64,000 nucleotides of DNA from Sandaracinobacteroides hominis (lineage in GTDB: Bacteria > Pseudomonadota > Alphaproteobacteria > Sphingomonadales > Sphingomonadaceae): positions 620,001 to 684,000 of the forward strand of contig NZ_JADCUC010000001.1 of NCBI RefSeq assembly GCF_016464365.1, read 5' to 3'. Positions within the stretch are counted from its first letter, which is position 1. Every line of letters begins with the position of its first letter. The notes below the pieces were generated by a model that was not told the origin of the DNA, ran no database searches, and saw only the letters and a program-made list of their open reading frames with translations. Made by a program: the position numbers and the translations under genes. This document shows positions 1-7,631 of the stretch, one piece after another.

Positions 1-228
1 GCCGAACTCTCCGTAGCTCGTGTTGGGGCGAGAGTAGAAGAAGGCGGGCATATCGTGCCGGAAGACAAAATCCGTGCGCGTTACGAACGAGGCGCGCCGT
101 TCATTCGCGAAGCTGTTCTCCGAGCCGGCCGCGGTCTGGTGTTCGATAACTCCAGACTCAATCAGCCGCCACGCCATTGCCTGACCTTCGCGAACGGGCG
201 ATTGATCTTCGCCCTGCCCCACCTTCCC
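1..228 (-). CDS. Unidentified gene fragment, cut by the left window edge
   Basis: On the minus strand one frame stays open from the window edge to a TGA at 229-231. The possible starts in view are a GTG at 222 and an ATG at 177. Short segments such as ERRASFVTRTDFVF and YSRPNTSYGEFG can be read. Alternating aromatic and charged residues resemble beta-strands of a TonB-dependent receptor, but this is a weak impression. I do not recognise the gene. It lies just downstream of the insertion sequence when read in its own direction, so it may be a remnant. Confidence 0.3.
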
Positions 229-254
229 TCATGGATTAGATCAATCTATGCGGC

Positions 255-275
255 AGACCTTATCGTCTAAGGTCT
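255..275. repeat. Inverted repeat overlapping the left end of the IS
   Basis: AGACCTTA (255-262) and TAAGGTCT (268-275) are perfect 8-bp arms around a 5-bp spacer. The right arm is made of the TA target duplication plus the first bases of the IS terminal repeat. The left arm lies in host DNA. It may be coincidence, a preferred target, or the scar of an older copy. Confidence 0.5.
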
Positions 276-283
276 GTGGGGGT

Positions 284-916
284 TCATCGTGAGTTGATGA
301 CGGCGGCGGCGAGATAGATGATTGCCTGGAAGCTCTGATCGGTTTTGTCGGCGCGCATGGCGATGCGCTTGAACTCTTTGAGTTTGCAGAAGAAGTTTTC
401 GATCAGGTGGCGCCATTTGTACATCTCCGGATCGATGGCGATCGGCTGAGCGCGACGCGGATGCTGAGAGATGACCACCCTGGCGCCGCGCTGGTTGAGG
501 TCAGCGATGATGGTGTTGCTGTCAAAAGCCTTGTCGCCGAGCAAGGCGCCGAACTCGATCCCTTCGATTAGCGGTGCGACGCCGACAGTATCGAAGCGCT
601 GCCCTGGCAAGAGAAGGAAGCGCACAAGGTTGCCGAGTGCGTCCGTCAGCGCCAGGATCTTGGTCGTCATGCCGCCTTTGGAGCGGCCTATGGCCTGGCT
701 CTTAGTCCCCCTTTTGCGCCCTGCCCGTGGCGGTGAACCTTGATGATCGTCGCATCGACCATGGCGTATTCCATGTCGGGTTCCTCTGACAGAGCGTCGA
801 AAATTCTCTTGAAAACATCGGCTTGGCGCCAGTCTCTGAACCGCCGGAATGCGGTGCTCCAGTTGCCGAACATCGCGGGAAGGTCGCGCCACGGGCTGCC
901 GGTTCGGACAATCCAC
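284..916 (-). CDS. IS5-family transposase, C-terminal frame (orfB)
   Basis: This frame carries the rest of the DDE catalytic domain: RSKGGMTTKILALTDALG, the second aspartate in LLGDKAFDSN, and the glutamate block HLIENFFCKLKEFKR followed by an arginine-rich end. Only the part after about residue 78 is transposase; the earlier residues are the wrong frame of orfA and are probably not made alone. It is expected to be expressed as a -1 frameshift fusion with orfA. No stop codon or deletion is visible in the catalytic core, so the enzyme is probably active. Confidence 0.8.
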   Translation of the reverse strand: MDCPNRQPVARPSRDVRQLEHRIPAVQRLAPSRCFQENFRRSVRGTRHGIRHGRCDDHQGSPPRAGRKRGTKSQAIGRSKGGMTTKILALTDALGNLVRFLLLPGQRFDTVGVAPLIEGIEFGALLGDKAFDSNTIIADLNQRGARVVISQHPRRAQPIAIDPEMYKWRHLIENFFCKLKEFKRIAMRADKTDQSFQAIIYLAAAVINSR

Positions 917-1053
917 AGCACCGCCTCCAAGAACAGCCGATTGTCACGTCCGCTGCGCCCAGGGTCCGTCGGCTTGCCCAGACAATGCGGCTCCATCTTC
1001 GCCCATTGGGCGTCCGTCAGCACAAAACGTTCCATCCAAAGCGTGAAGCACAT
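688..1053 (-). CDS. IS5-family transposase, N-terminal frame (orfA)
   Basis: The 121-residue product holds the DUF4096-type N-terminal part of an IS5 transposase (LTDAQWAKMEPHCLG, then SPWRDLPAMFGNWSTAFRRF) and the first catalytic aspartate in YAMVDATIIKVHR. It then runs out of frame in HGQGAKGGLRARP and stops. The rest of the DDE domain continues in the minus-one frame in orfB. An A4G5 run (complement of 707-715) in the overlap is the likely slippery site for the programmed -1 frameshift that makes full-length transposase in this group. It acts on the ends of its own element. Confidence 0.85.
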   Translation of the reverse strand: MCFTLWMERFVLTDAQWAKMEPHCLGKPTDPGRSGRDNRLFLEAVLWIVRTGSPWRDLPAMFGNWSTAFRRFRDWRQADVFKRIFDALSEEPDMEYAMVDATIIKVHRHGQGAKGGLRARP

Positions 1054-1089
1054 CCACGCTCAAAAGAGAACCCTAAATCCCCACAGACC

Positions 1090-1992
1090 TTAAACCAGCA
1101 TGTGCTGCAAGAGCAGCGTTTCAAGCCAGTCCGTGAAGACCTGTAGTCGGGGCGAGAGATGTTGTCTGTGCGGGTATAGCAGTGTCATTGGCATTGGCTC
1201 CGCAAGATAGCCGGGCATGACCTCGATCAGTTCGCCGCCTGCGAGATGGGGCCGCACATCATACGCAGGAATCTGGATCAGCCCCATACCCGCAAGGCAG
1301 CAGGCGATATAGGCCTCTGCGCTGTTCACCGTCACGCGGCCGCGCAGGGGCATAGTATGCAGGATGCCATGTTCAACCCACTCCCAGTCCTGAACCCGGC
1401 CGTTGGAAGGGGAAGCGTAATTGACGGCCCAGTGGTTTTCGAGCTCGCCCGGCAGGCTGGGTGTTCCATAACGTTCCAGATAGGCGGGACTGGCGACATT
1501 GATGAGGTGCAGCTTGCCGATCGGCCGCGCAATCAGACCGGAATCGGTGAGAGGCCCTACACGCACGACACAATCAACGCTGTCCTCCACCAGATTGACC
1601 GCGCGGTCGGTGACACCAAGATCAATGTCGATCTGCGGATAGAGATCGAGAAATGCAGGCAATGCCGGGGCGATGATCAGCCGCCCGATCCGTCCCGGAA
1701 CATCGACACGCAACCTGCCCGATGGTTGCGCAGCCGTATGCCGGAATAGGTTTTCCGCGCTCTCGACCTCTGCGATCACGCTCTGACAACGCTCATAGAA
1801 GGCGGCACCATCCTGCGTCGGCGCGACCTTGCGCGTGGTGCGATGTAGCAGTCGCGCGCCTACGCGCCGTTCCAGTTCCTGCACCGCCGCCGACACGGAA
1901 GAACGCGGCATGCCAAGCGTGTCTGCCGCGCGCGTGAAGTTCGAACATTCGACAACCCGGGTGAAAATGCGGAACAGGTCGATGCGGTCCAA
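1090..1992 (-). CDS. LysR-family transcriptional regulator
   Basis: The 300-residue length is normal for the family. A winged helix-turn-helix occupies residues 1-60 (FTRAADTLGMPRSSVSAAVQ, then LLHRTTRKVAPT), and an effector-binding domain covers about 90-295. The start is a TTG with AGGACT-like spacing upstream. The gene is divergent from the SDR gene with 136 bp between them, the usual arrangement of a LysR regulator and its target, so it probably controls that oxidoreductase. The effector is unknown. An IS5-type element abuts the 3' end and contributes to the stop codon without shortening the protein. Confidence 0.9.
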   Translation of the reverse strand: MDRIDLFRIFTRVVECSNFTRAADTLGMPRSSVSAAVQELERRVGARLLHRTTRKVAPTQDGAAFYERCQSVIAEVESAENLFRHTAAQPSGRLRVDVPGRIGRLIIAPALPAFLDLYPQIDIDLGVTDRAVNLVEDSVDCVVRVGPLTDSGLIARPIGKLHLINVASPAYLERYGTPSLPGELENHWAVNYASPSNGRVQDWEWVEHGILHTMPLRGRVTVNSAEAYIACCLAGMGLIQIPAYDVRPHLAGGELIEVMPGYLAEPMPMTLLYPHRQHLSPRLQVFTDWLETLLLQHMLV

Positions 1993-2013
1993 CTGGGAGT
2001 CCTAAATTGTGCA

Positions 2014-2040
2014 CCATTTCTGACAGGTGATGTCAGAATG
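2014..2040. promoter_or_regulatory. Likely LysR operator in the divergent promoter
   Basis: TTCTGACA (2018-2025) and TGTCAGAA (2031-2038) form perfect 8-bp arms around 5 bp, and the symmetry extends outward imperfectly to CCAT and ATGG. It starts 26 bp upstream of the LysR start codon. Symmetric sites in this position are typical LysR recognition sites. Function is inferred from position and symmetry only. Confidence 0.5.
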
Positions 2041-2128
2041 GTCGTCTTTATCGTTCAATAGCAGGCGTTATGATCTTTGACGACAGCGACCGGCGCAGCG
2101 GTCGCCTTCCGGCAAAGGAACCCGCTTA

Positions 2129-2902
2129 ATGACCGATCACAGCATTCAGGGCAAAACTGTCATCATCGCCGGCGGAGGCAAGAATCTTGGCGGATTGATT
2201 GCGCGCGATCTCGCCGCCCATGGCGCGAAGGCTATCGCCATCCACTATAACAGCCCCGCTTCGAAGGCAGAAGCCGAGGAGACGGTGGCAGCGGTCCGGG
2301 CCGCCGGTGCCGAAGCCGTTGCCCTGCAAGGCGATCTGACCAGTGCGGGTGCGGTCGAGAAGCTGTTCGCCGATGCGGTCGCTGCCACCGGACGGCCGGA
2401 TATCGCCATCAACACCGTGGGCAAGGTGCTGAAGAAGCCGATCCTCGAAATCTCCGAAGCTGAATATGACGAGATGAGCGCGGTCAACGCCAAGAGTGCC
2501 TTCTTCTTCATCAAGGAAGCGGGCCGACATCTGAATGATAATGGCAAACTGGTGACGATCGTCACCTCGCTGCTCGGCGCCTACACGCCTTTCTATGCGA
2601 GCTATGCCGGGACCAAGGCGCCGGTCGAGCATTTCACGCGGGCTGCCTCGAAGGAGTTCGGCGAACGGGGGATTTCGGTGACGGCGATCGGGCCGGGTCC
2701 GATGGACACGCCGTTCTTCTATCCGGCCGAGGGCGAAGATGCTGTCGCCTATCACAAGACCGCCGCTGCCCTGTCCGCTTTCTCGAAGACCGGGCTGACC
2801 GACATCGAGGATATCGTACCCTATATCCGCTTCATGGTATCGGACGGCTGGTGGATGACCGGACAGACCATTCTCGTGAACGGCGGCTACACCACGAAAT
2901 GA
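2129..2902 (+). CDS. Short-chain dehydrogenase/reductase (SDR)
   Basis: This 257-residue protein is a classical SDR that binds NAD(P) and oxidises or reduces an alcohol or ketone. The nucleotide-binding loop is GGGKNLGG (15-22), a variant of TGxxxGxG. The catalytic residues are Ser147, Tyr159 and Lys163 in YAGTK. The C-terminal block TGQTILVNGGYTTK is also typical. The substrate cannot be told from sequence. The divergent LysR gene suggests inducible expression. It sits in the accessory left edge between an IS and a tRNA, so it may have been acquired. Confidence 0.9.
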   Translation: MTDHSIQGKTVIIAGGGKNLGGLIARDLAAHGAKAIAIHYNSPASKAEAEETVAAVRAAGAEAVALQGDLTSAGAVEKLFADAVAATGRPDIAINTVGKVLKKPILEISEAEYDEMSAVNAKSAFFFIKEAGRHLNDNGKLVTIVTSLLGAYTPFYASYAGTKAPVEHFTRAASKEFGERGISVTAIGPGPMDTPFFYPAEGEDAVAYHKTAAALSAFSKTGLTDIEDIVPYIRFMVSDGWWMTGQTILVNGGYTTK

Positions 2903-3527
2903 CGGCAGGAGGGTGGCCCGCGAGCATAGCGGGCTGCCCTTCGACCATCTGGGAGGGGCGCTTCGCAGCAGCCGCAGCTTTTCGAAGACAGGGATCATCC
3001 ACCATGCCCGCATCTGACCTGAAAGTCGAAACGTGCATTGGCATGCGCCGCAAGCCCCGCCGTAGCGCGCTGACCGCCGACCTCGTCCTGGAGGCGCTCG
3101 ACGAATAATGACTATGACTTGGTAGGGACGAGCTTGCTGATGCTTGCTCATTGGGGCTGCCAGAGGGGGCTGGATTACGTAAAATGCCGCTGAATGAACG
3201 GCAGGTATCGAAGCGATCAATTGATGCCCCGAATGACCGCTCTGTCAGCGGTGGGCGACTGACCGAACAGCCGATTGGGCCGACGCCTTCCCCAAAGCAG
3301 CTTGAATGGGGCCAGCCCCCAAACGCTCAGTGCACTCTCAGCGTATACGACAAAGGGGCAGAACAGTCGCATCTATGTCCGCTGGTGAGTTCTACCCGAG
3401 GCATTTCCCGCTGAAAGCCGGGGTTTTTTGCTGTCATCACGGCCAAAGCTGGTGAGTTTCGGGTTTGGCGGGAGAGCTTGCAGGAGAGGCGTTTCGCTCT
3501 CAAAGTGTTTATTTCATTGGGGATTTT
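2903..3527. other. 625-bp stretch without a recognisable gene
   Basis: No convincing gene is seen between the SDR gene and the tRNA. A 34-codon frame (3004-3108, plus strand, MPASDLKVETCIGMRR...) ends in EALDE, matches nothing I know, and could be a gene remnant. GGTGAGTT occurs at about 3384 and 3450, and again in the tRNA-remnant spacer near 3684. The stretch is less GC-rich than the core, which fits decayed island DNA beside a tRNA. Confidence 0.4.
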
Positions 3528-3604
3528 TGGCGCACCCAAGAGGATTCGAACCTCTGACCTCTGCCTTCGGAGGGCAGCGCTCTATCCAGCTGAGCTATGG
3601 GTGC
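3528..3604 (-). tRNA. tRNA-Arg (anticodon CCG)
   Basis: A complete cloverleaf can be drawn. The acceptor stem is GCACCCA paired with TGGGTGC, the anticodon stem is CTGCC/GGCAG with loop CTCCGAA, and the T arm is AGAGG-TTCGAAT-CCTCT. The discriminator is G and an encoded CCA closes the gene. The anticodon CCG reads the arginine codon CGG, a common codon in this GC-rich genome. A truncated second copy lies 166 bp upstream in the tRNA's own direction. Confidence 0.97.
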
Positions 3605-3770
3605 GTATGGCGTGAAGCCGTATGATTTGCGCCGAAGAAGTCAATCCGCGATCAAATTCGGCAGTCCGAACGCGGTGAGATTTTGGTGAGTTTTTTCGTC
3701 AGTCCTTTCTTCTGCCTTCCTAAATCCTCGCAAATCCGGCATAAAATTGCTGCTCTCGCGTCGGACATAA

Positions 3771-3812
3771 GCCTTCGGAGGGCAACGCTCTATCCAGCTG
3801 AGCTACGGGTGC
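3771..3812 (-). pseudogene. Truncated tRNA-Arg copy (5' half only)
   Basis: These 42 nt match the first 42 nt of the adjacent tRNA-Arg at 40 positions. They differ at the last acceptor-stem base (A to G) and once before the anticodon stem (C to T). The match ends at the 3' side of the anticodon arm, after CCTCCGAAGGC. The T arm and the 3' acceptor strand are absent. Integrases often recombine in tRNA anticodon arms, so this is probably half of an att site left by an element, though a decayed tandem duplicate is possible. Confidence 0.75.
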
Positions 3813-3848
3813 TGCGGGGCGGGCTAGTGCGGGGTTGAGGGGTGAAAG

Positions 3849-4367
3849 TCAAGCTGGGCGCGGTGGGGTTTCCACTGCCAGCTGTTGGCCGGCTTCCAGC
3901 CTGGGCAGGATTTCCAGCATGGCTTCGCGGTCTATCGCTATGCAGCCTTCGGTTGGCCGCCAGTCTGGTTGGGCCAGGTGCCAGAAGATGGCGCTGCCGG
4001 CGCCGGGGACTGGCGGGTGGCTGTTGTGGTCCAGCAGGAGGATGATGTCGTAGGCGTTGTCCTCGCGCCAGAGGCGCTCTGCCGAGAAGGCGTGCGGGTG
4101 GGTTATCGGGCGGTTGTAGCCGGGATCGTGGATGTCGTCGCTCCAGCCATCGGCGGGGCGGAGCCAGCGCCATGGGAGGCTTGTTTCGGGAGCGGAAATC
4201 CTGTCCGGGCGGAACAGTGCGCCTTGCAGGCGCCAGGTGCCGATGGGAGTGGCGCCATCCCCTTCCCTCTTCGCGCTGGCCGGAACGGCGCCGCCCCGGC
4301 CGATGGCGGCGCGATAGCTGTTGCCGAAAGCGTGCAGCGTGGCGGTGGACACATCGAGGCGGATCAT
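3849..4367 (-). CDS. L,D-transpeptidase (YkuD) family protein
   Basis: The 172-residue protein matches the YkuD fold, whose members make 3-3 peptidoglycan cross-links or attach proteins to the wall in the periplasm. The catalytic pattern is His130 in FWHLAQPDW and Cys142 in TEGCIAI. LLLDHNSHPP lies just before it. The chosen start is the ATG giving MIRLDVSTATL; a longer frame upstream would overlap the divergent patatin gene. No clear signal peptide follows this start, so export is uncertain, as in many small sphingomonad YkuD proteins. Only 64 bp separate it from the divergent neighbour. Confidence 0.85.
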   Translation of the reverse strand: MIRLDVSTATLHAFGNSYRAAIGRGGAVPASAKREGDGATPIGTWRLQGALFRPDRISAPETSLPWRWLRPADGWSDDIHDPGYNRPITHPHAFSAERLWREDNAYDIILLLDHNSHPPVPGAGSAIFWHLAQPDWRPTEGCIAIDREAMLEILPRLEAGQQLAVETPPRPA

Positions 4368-4431
4368 TAATCTTCTGGGCGGCGATTCCGGCTGCGCTGT
4401 CAAGCTTGGCGATAATCTGGGGGTGAGTGCG

Positions 4432-6537
4432 ATGGGTTTCAGCACGTTTCGCGAGATCGACGACTATGCCGATCGCGGCATCTTCGGGCCGTCGCGACAG
4501 CCGGCGGTGGTGGCGCCGACGCGCTATGCGGGGCCGGACGGAAGCGACATATGGCTGCCGACCTTCGAGTTCGGGCTGGTGCTGGCGGGAGCGGTTTCGG
4601 CCGGCGCCTACTCGGCCGGGGTGCTGGACTATCTGATCGAGGTGCTGGACGGCTGGGAAGAAGCGAAGATCGCCAATGCGCTGGAGCATGGCGATGATTT
4701 CGCGAAGTGGAGCGTGCCGCCGCATGCCGTTCGGCTGACGGCGGTGGCGGGGGCTTCCGCGGGGAGCGTCTGTTCCTCCATTCTGGCTGTCACCGGCACC
4801 GGCAAATTTCCCTCGGGCGCGGATCTGACGCCGGATGTGGTGCCACCCCGGCCGTCCTATCCCCGGCCGCCGCATCCCAATCCGCTGTATGATGTGTGGG
4901 TGAGGCGGCTGGACATCGTGCCGATGCTGGATACCGCCGACCTCCGGATCAAGGGGCTGACGCTGGCGCAGGTGGAATCGCTGCTGAACACGCAGCCGCT
5001 GGACGATGCGGCCGCGCATATCGTGCAGCTGAAGCTTCCGGCGGGGCCGCGGCGGCCCTGGCTGGAGAAGGGGCTGGAGTTCGGCTTTACCATCGGCAAC
5101 CTGACGGGCGTTCCCTATCGCTATCAGCTGCTGGGGCTGGATGGGGCGGACTTCGGGACGACGCGACATGCCGACATGTATACCTTCAGCGTGGCCGGCC
5201 ACGGGCAGCCGCCCGAGCTGATGCCGCCCGGTTGTGCGGATGGCGGACCGTTTGCGCGGCGCATGGCCGGCATGGTGCATCTGGACTGGAAGGAGGTTGC
5301 AAACGCGGCGCTGGCGAGCGCCGCCTTCCCGGTTGCGCTGAAGCCGCGCAAGCTGACGAAGGAAGTGCATCTGTATGACAAGCTGCCGATCCTGAGTTCG
5401 CGATACCTGGATCAGATGGGACCGACACCCTACCCCAAGGATCCCCACACCGGCATCCCGCCGGTGGAGAGATGGTCGCAGGGGGCGAACGTGGTGGCGG
5501 GAACGGTGAACACCACGCTGGCGAAGGAGGTGCTGCCGTTCACGGCCGTTGACGGCGGCACGATGAACAACCAGCCCTTCGAGTTCGTGCGGCGGGCCGT
5601 GGCGGGGCCGATGGGCAACAATGAGCGCGACGGGAGCAAGGCGAACCGGGCAGTGATGCTGATCGATCCGTTTCCGGCGCCGAAGGAAAGCGATGTCAGC
5701 GCTTCCTCTGCAAATGCGGAAGCCGAGGCTGCGACATCGGACAGTTCCGACATGCTGCCCGTGGGCGTGCTGGATGTGATCCCCCGGCTGCTGGCGGCCT
5801 ACAAGAACCAGGCCCGATATGATGCGAACGACCTGACGCTCGCCGCCGATCCGAACGTGTATAGCCGCTTCATGCTGTCGCCGCTGCGGGCGGCGGCGGA
5901 TGGATCGACGCTGACCGGCGGCGATGCGCTGGCTTCCGGCGGGATGGCGGCGTTCGCTGGCTTTCTGTCCGAAAGCTATCGGCACCATGATTTTCTGCTG
6001 GGACGGCGCAACGCGGAGTATTTCCTGCGCACCTATTTTTCGCTGCCCGAAACCAATCCGCTGTTTGACAAGGAGTATTGGGGAAAGCTGGGCACGGCGA
6101 AGAACCCGACCGGGCCATATTGGACGATGATCAGCAACCCCGACGGCCTGCATGAGCGGCAGATCATTCCGGTGCTGATTCCGGCATCGGAGCCCGCAGG
6201 CAGGCATGAGCCGGCGGTGGGAGTGACCGATCCGATGCAGCGGCTGGCGGAGGCGCGCAAACGGCTGATGTGCAGGCACCCGATCTGGCCCGGATCGGCG
6301 CAGGGGCTGGATGAGCTGATGGAGGGGTTGAACGATCCGATCCGCGGGCGGGTGGATGCGCTGGTGGACCTGGTGATCAAGCTGATCCCGAGCAAGATCG
6401 GCGAATGGTTTGTCGGCGTGTTTGCCGGCGGGCTGAAGAAGTCTGCCGTGAAGAAGCTGACAGGCAAGATCGAGGCGGAGTTGCGGGCCTCCGGGCTGGG
6501 CGCGCCGGCGCAGCTGCCGCCGGAGGCGCGGAACTAG
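4432..6537 (+). CDS. Patatin-like phospholipase family protein
   Basis: This 701-residue lipid acyl hydrolase has the serine-aspartate dyad of patatins: an oxyanion glycine loop VLAGAVSAGAYSAG (50-63), the nucleophile elbow GASAG with Ser109, and Asp374 in AVDGGTMNNQP. The long C-terminal region (about 430-701) has no domain I recognise. The ATG is preceded by a GGGGGTGAG ribosome-binding site, and a longer upstream reading is not needed. No signal peptide is visible, so it probably acts in the cytosol or on the inner membrane. It converges on ribA with only 20 bp between stops. Confidence 0.88.
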   Translation: MGFSTFREIDDYADRGIFGPSRQPAVVAPTRYAGPDGSDIWLPTFEFGLVLAGAVSAGAYSAGVLDYLIEVLDGWEEAKIANALEHGDDFAKWSVPPHAVRLTAVAGASAGSVCSSILAVTGTGKFPSGADLTPDVVPPRPSYPRPPHPNPLYDVWVRRLDIVPMLDTADLRIKGLTLAQVESLLNTQPLDDAAAHIVQLKLPAGPRRPWLEKGLEFGFTIGNLTGVPYRYQLLGLDGADFGTTRHADMYTFSVAGHGQPPELMPPGCADGGPFARRMAGMVHLDWKEVANAALASAAFPVALKPRKLTKEVHLYDKLPILSSRYLDQMGPTPYPKDPHTGIPPVERWSQGANVVAGTVNTTLAKEVLPFTAVDGGTMNNQPFEFVRRAVAGPMGNNERDGSKANRAVMLIDPFPAPKESDVSASSANAEAEAATSDSSDMLPVGVLDVIPRLLAAYKNQARYDANDLTLAADPNVYSRFMLSPLRAAADGSTLTGGDALASGGMAAFAGFLSESYRHHDFLLGRRNAEYFLRTYFSLPETNPLFDKEYWGKLGTAKNPTGPYWTMISNPDGLHERQIIPVLIPASEPAGRHEPAVGVTDPMQRLAEARKRLMCRHPIWPGSAQGLDELMEGLNDPIRGRVDALVDLVIKLIPSKIGEWFVGVFAGGLKKSAVKKLTGKIEAELRASGLGAPAQLPPEARN

Positions 6538-6563
6538 AGCCAGATCTAGAGCCAGATCTAGAG
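6534..6563. repeat. 12-bp direct repeat spanning two convergent stop codons
   Basis: CTAGAGCCAGAT occurs at 6534-6545 and 6546-6557, and CTAGAG begins a third copy. The plus-strand TAG of the patatin gene and the minus-strand TAG of ribA each fall in a CTAG of the array. The units contain AGATCT and CTAGA/TCTAG symmetry, so short hairpins could form between the two genes. Confidence 0.7.
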
Positions 6564-7631
6564 TTTGTGGCCCTGACGGTCGCGTTTGGTTTCGAGATAG
6601 TGACGGTTGTGGGGGTTTTCGCCGAAGCTGTGGGGAACGAGCTCGGTTACCTCGACGCCTTGTGCGTTCAGGGCGTCGGCCTTGGCGGGGTTGTTGGATA
6701 GCAGGCGGACGCGGTTGACTCCGAGTTGCTTCAGCATGGCGCCGGCGAGGTCGAAATCGCGCTCGTCCTCGCCGAAGCCGAGGCGCAGGTTGGCGTCGAC
6801 GGTGTCGAAGCCCTGATCCTGCAGCTGGTAGGCGCGGAGCTTGTTGAGGAGGCCTATGCCGCGACCTTCCTGCTGCAGGTAGAGGAGGATGCCGCCCTCT
6901 GCGGCGATGCGCTGGACGGCGGCGCGCAGCTGCGGGCCGCAATCGCATTTCAGGCTGCCGAGCACGTCGCCGGTGAGGCAGGCGCTGTGCAGGCGGATGA
7001 GGGGTGTGGGGCCGGGTTCACCGATGATCAGGGCCAGATGCTCGTCGCCGCCGTCGCGCGGGCGGAAGGCGACCACGCTGGTATTTTCGGCGCCGTCCAG
7101 CGGCAGGCGGGCGCGGCTGACGATCTGCAGCCGCGGCGCGCGGCGCCAGCTGAGGATGGCAGCGGCGTCTGCCTGCAGCCGGTCTGGCGTGGGGGCGGTG
7201 ATTTCGATGGCGAAGAGGGCCGGCAGCAGCGTGGCGCGCTTGGCGAGGGACAGGCCGGCTGCTGCGGCGCGGGCGAGCGGACCGAGATCTCGCGTCGGGA
7301 ACGGGCCTTTGAACGGGGTGGAGAGATCGTCGACCGGGTCTGCGGTTGCGAGGCTGGTGACGAGATCGAGCCAGGGCATGCGGTTGATGGCGATGGCCTC
7401 GGCACCGGCGGCCGGGCGCTGGTTCAGGATGTTCAGGGTCTGTGCGCGTTCGGGCGTGAGCAGGAGGTCGGCGCGGCCGCTCTGCTCCAGCTGGGCGAGG
7501 CGATCTGCGGTTGCGAGTTCGGCGGCGAGAATATCGAGCTGGCGGCCGTTATCGGTGATGCGGACGATTTCACCGCGGCGCAGGTCGTCGCGAGCGCGGG
7601 CGAGGGCGATATCGGAGGACGCGTCCGTCAC
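6558..7631 (-). CDS. ribA: GTP cyclohydrolase II with RibB-like N-terminal domain
   Basis: The C-terminal 200 residues are GTP cyclohydrolase II, which opens GTP in the first step of riboflavin synthesis. Zinc ligands Cys218, Cys229 and Cys231 lie in CLTGDVLGSLKCDC, followed by YLQQEGRGIGL and the C-terminal LSNNPAKADAL block. The N-terminal ~150 residues align loosely with DHBP synthase (LRRGEIVRITDNGRQLDILA), but the acidic catalytic loop DDEDREN is lost, so this domain is probably inactive. The protein is 357 residues against about 200 for stand-alone RibA. The GTG start overlaps the xth stop as GTGA, which fixes the start and implies coupled translation. Confidence 0.92.
   Translation of the reverse strand: MTDASSDIALARARDDLRRGEIVRITDNGRQLDILAAELATADRLAQLEQSGRADLLLTPERAQTLNILNQRPAAGAEAIAINRMPWLDLVTSLATADPVDDLSTPFKGPFPTRDLGPLARAAAAGLSLAKRATLLPALFAIEITAPTPDRLQADAAAILSWRRAPRLQIVSRARLPLDGAENTSVVAFRPRDGGDEHLALIIGEPGPTPLIRLHSACLTGDVLGSLKCDCGPQLRAAVQRIAAEGGILLYLQQEGRGIGLLNKLRAYQLQDQGFDTVDANLRLGFGEDERDFDLAGAMLKQLGVNRVRLLSNNPAKADALNAQGVEVTELVPHSFGENPHNRHYLETKRDRQGHKL

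Larger units (their letters stand above)
270..1090 (-). mobile_element. IS5-family (IS427-group) insertion sequence, complete, 821 bp
   Basis: The ends are perfect 12-bp inverted repeats, AGGTCTGTGGGG at 270-281 and its complement at 1079-1090. A 2-bp TA target duplication lies outside each end (268-269 and 1091-1092). Inside are two overlapping transposase frames on the minus strand. Size, TA duplication and split DDE transposase are the known hallmarks of the IS427 group of IS5. The element landed in the stop codon of the neighbouring LysR gene: the pre-insertion stop would have been TAG and is now TAA, so no codon was lost. Perfect ends and intact frames suggest a recent insertion that may still be mobile. 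Confidence 0.9.

Noticed and set aside
2126-3220. 364-codon frame opposite the SDR gene
   Set aside because: Arg/Gly-rich shadow; the SDR catalytic residues are all on the plus strand.
3771-3812. Second tRNA-Arg gene
   Set aside because: Only the 5' half is present; the T arm and the 3' acceptor strand are missing.
3790-6948. Very long open frame (over 1000 codons) opposite the patatin gene
   Set aside because: Rich in Arg, Pro and His with no domain. It is the typical mirror of a high-GC gene; the patatin motifs are on the plus strand.
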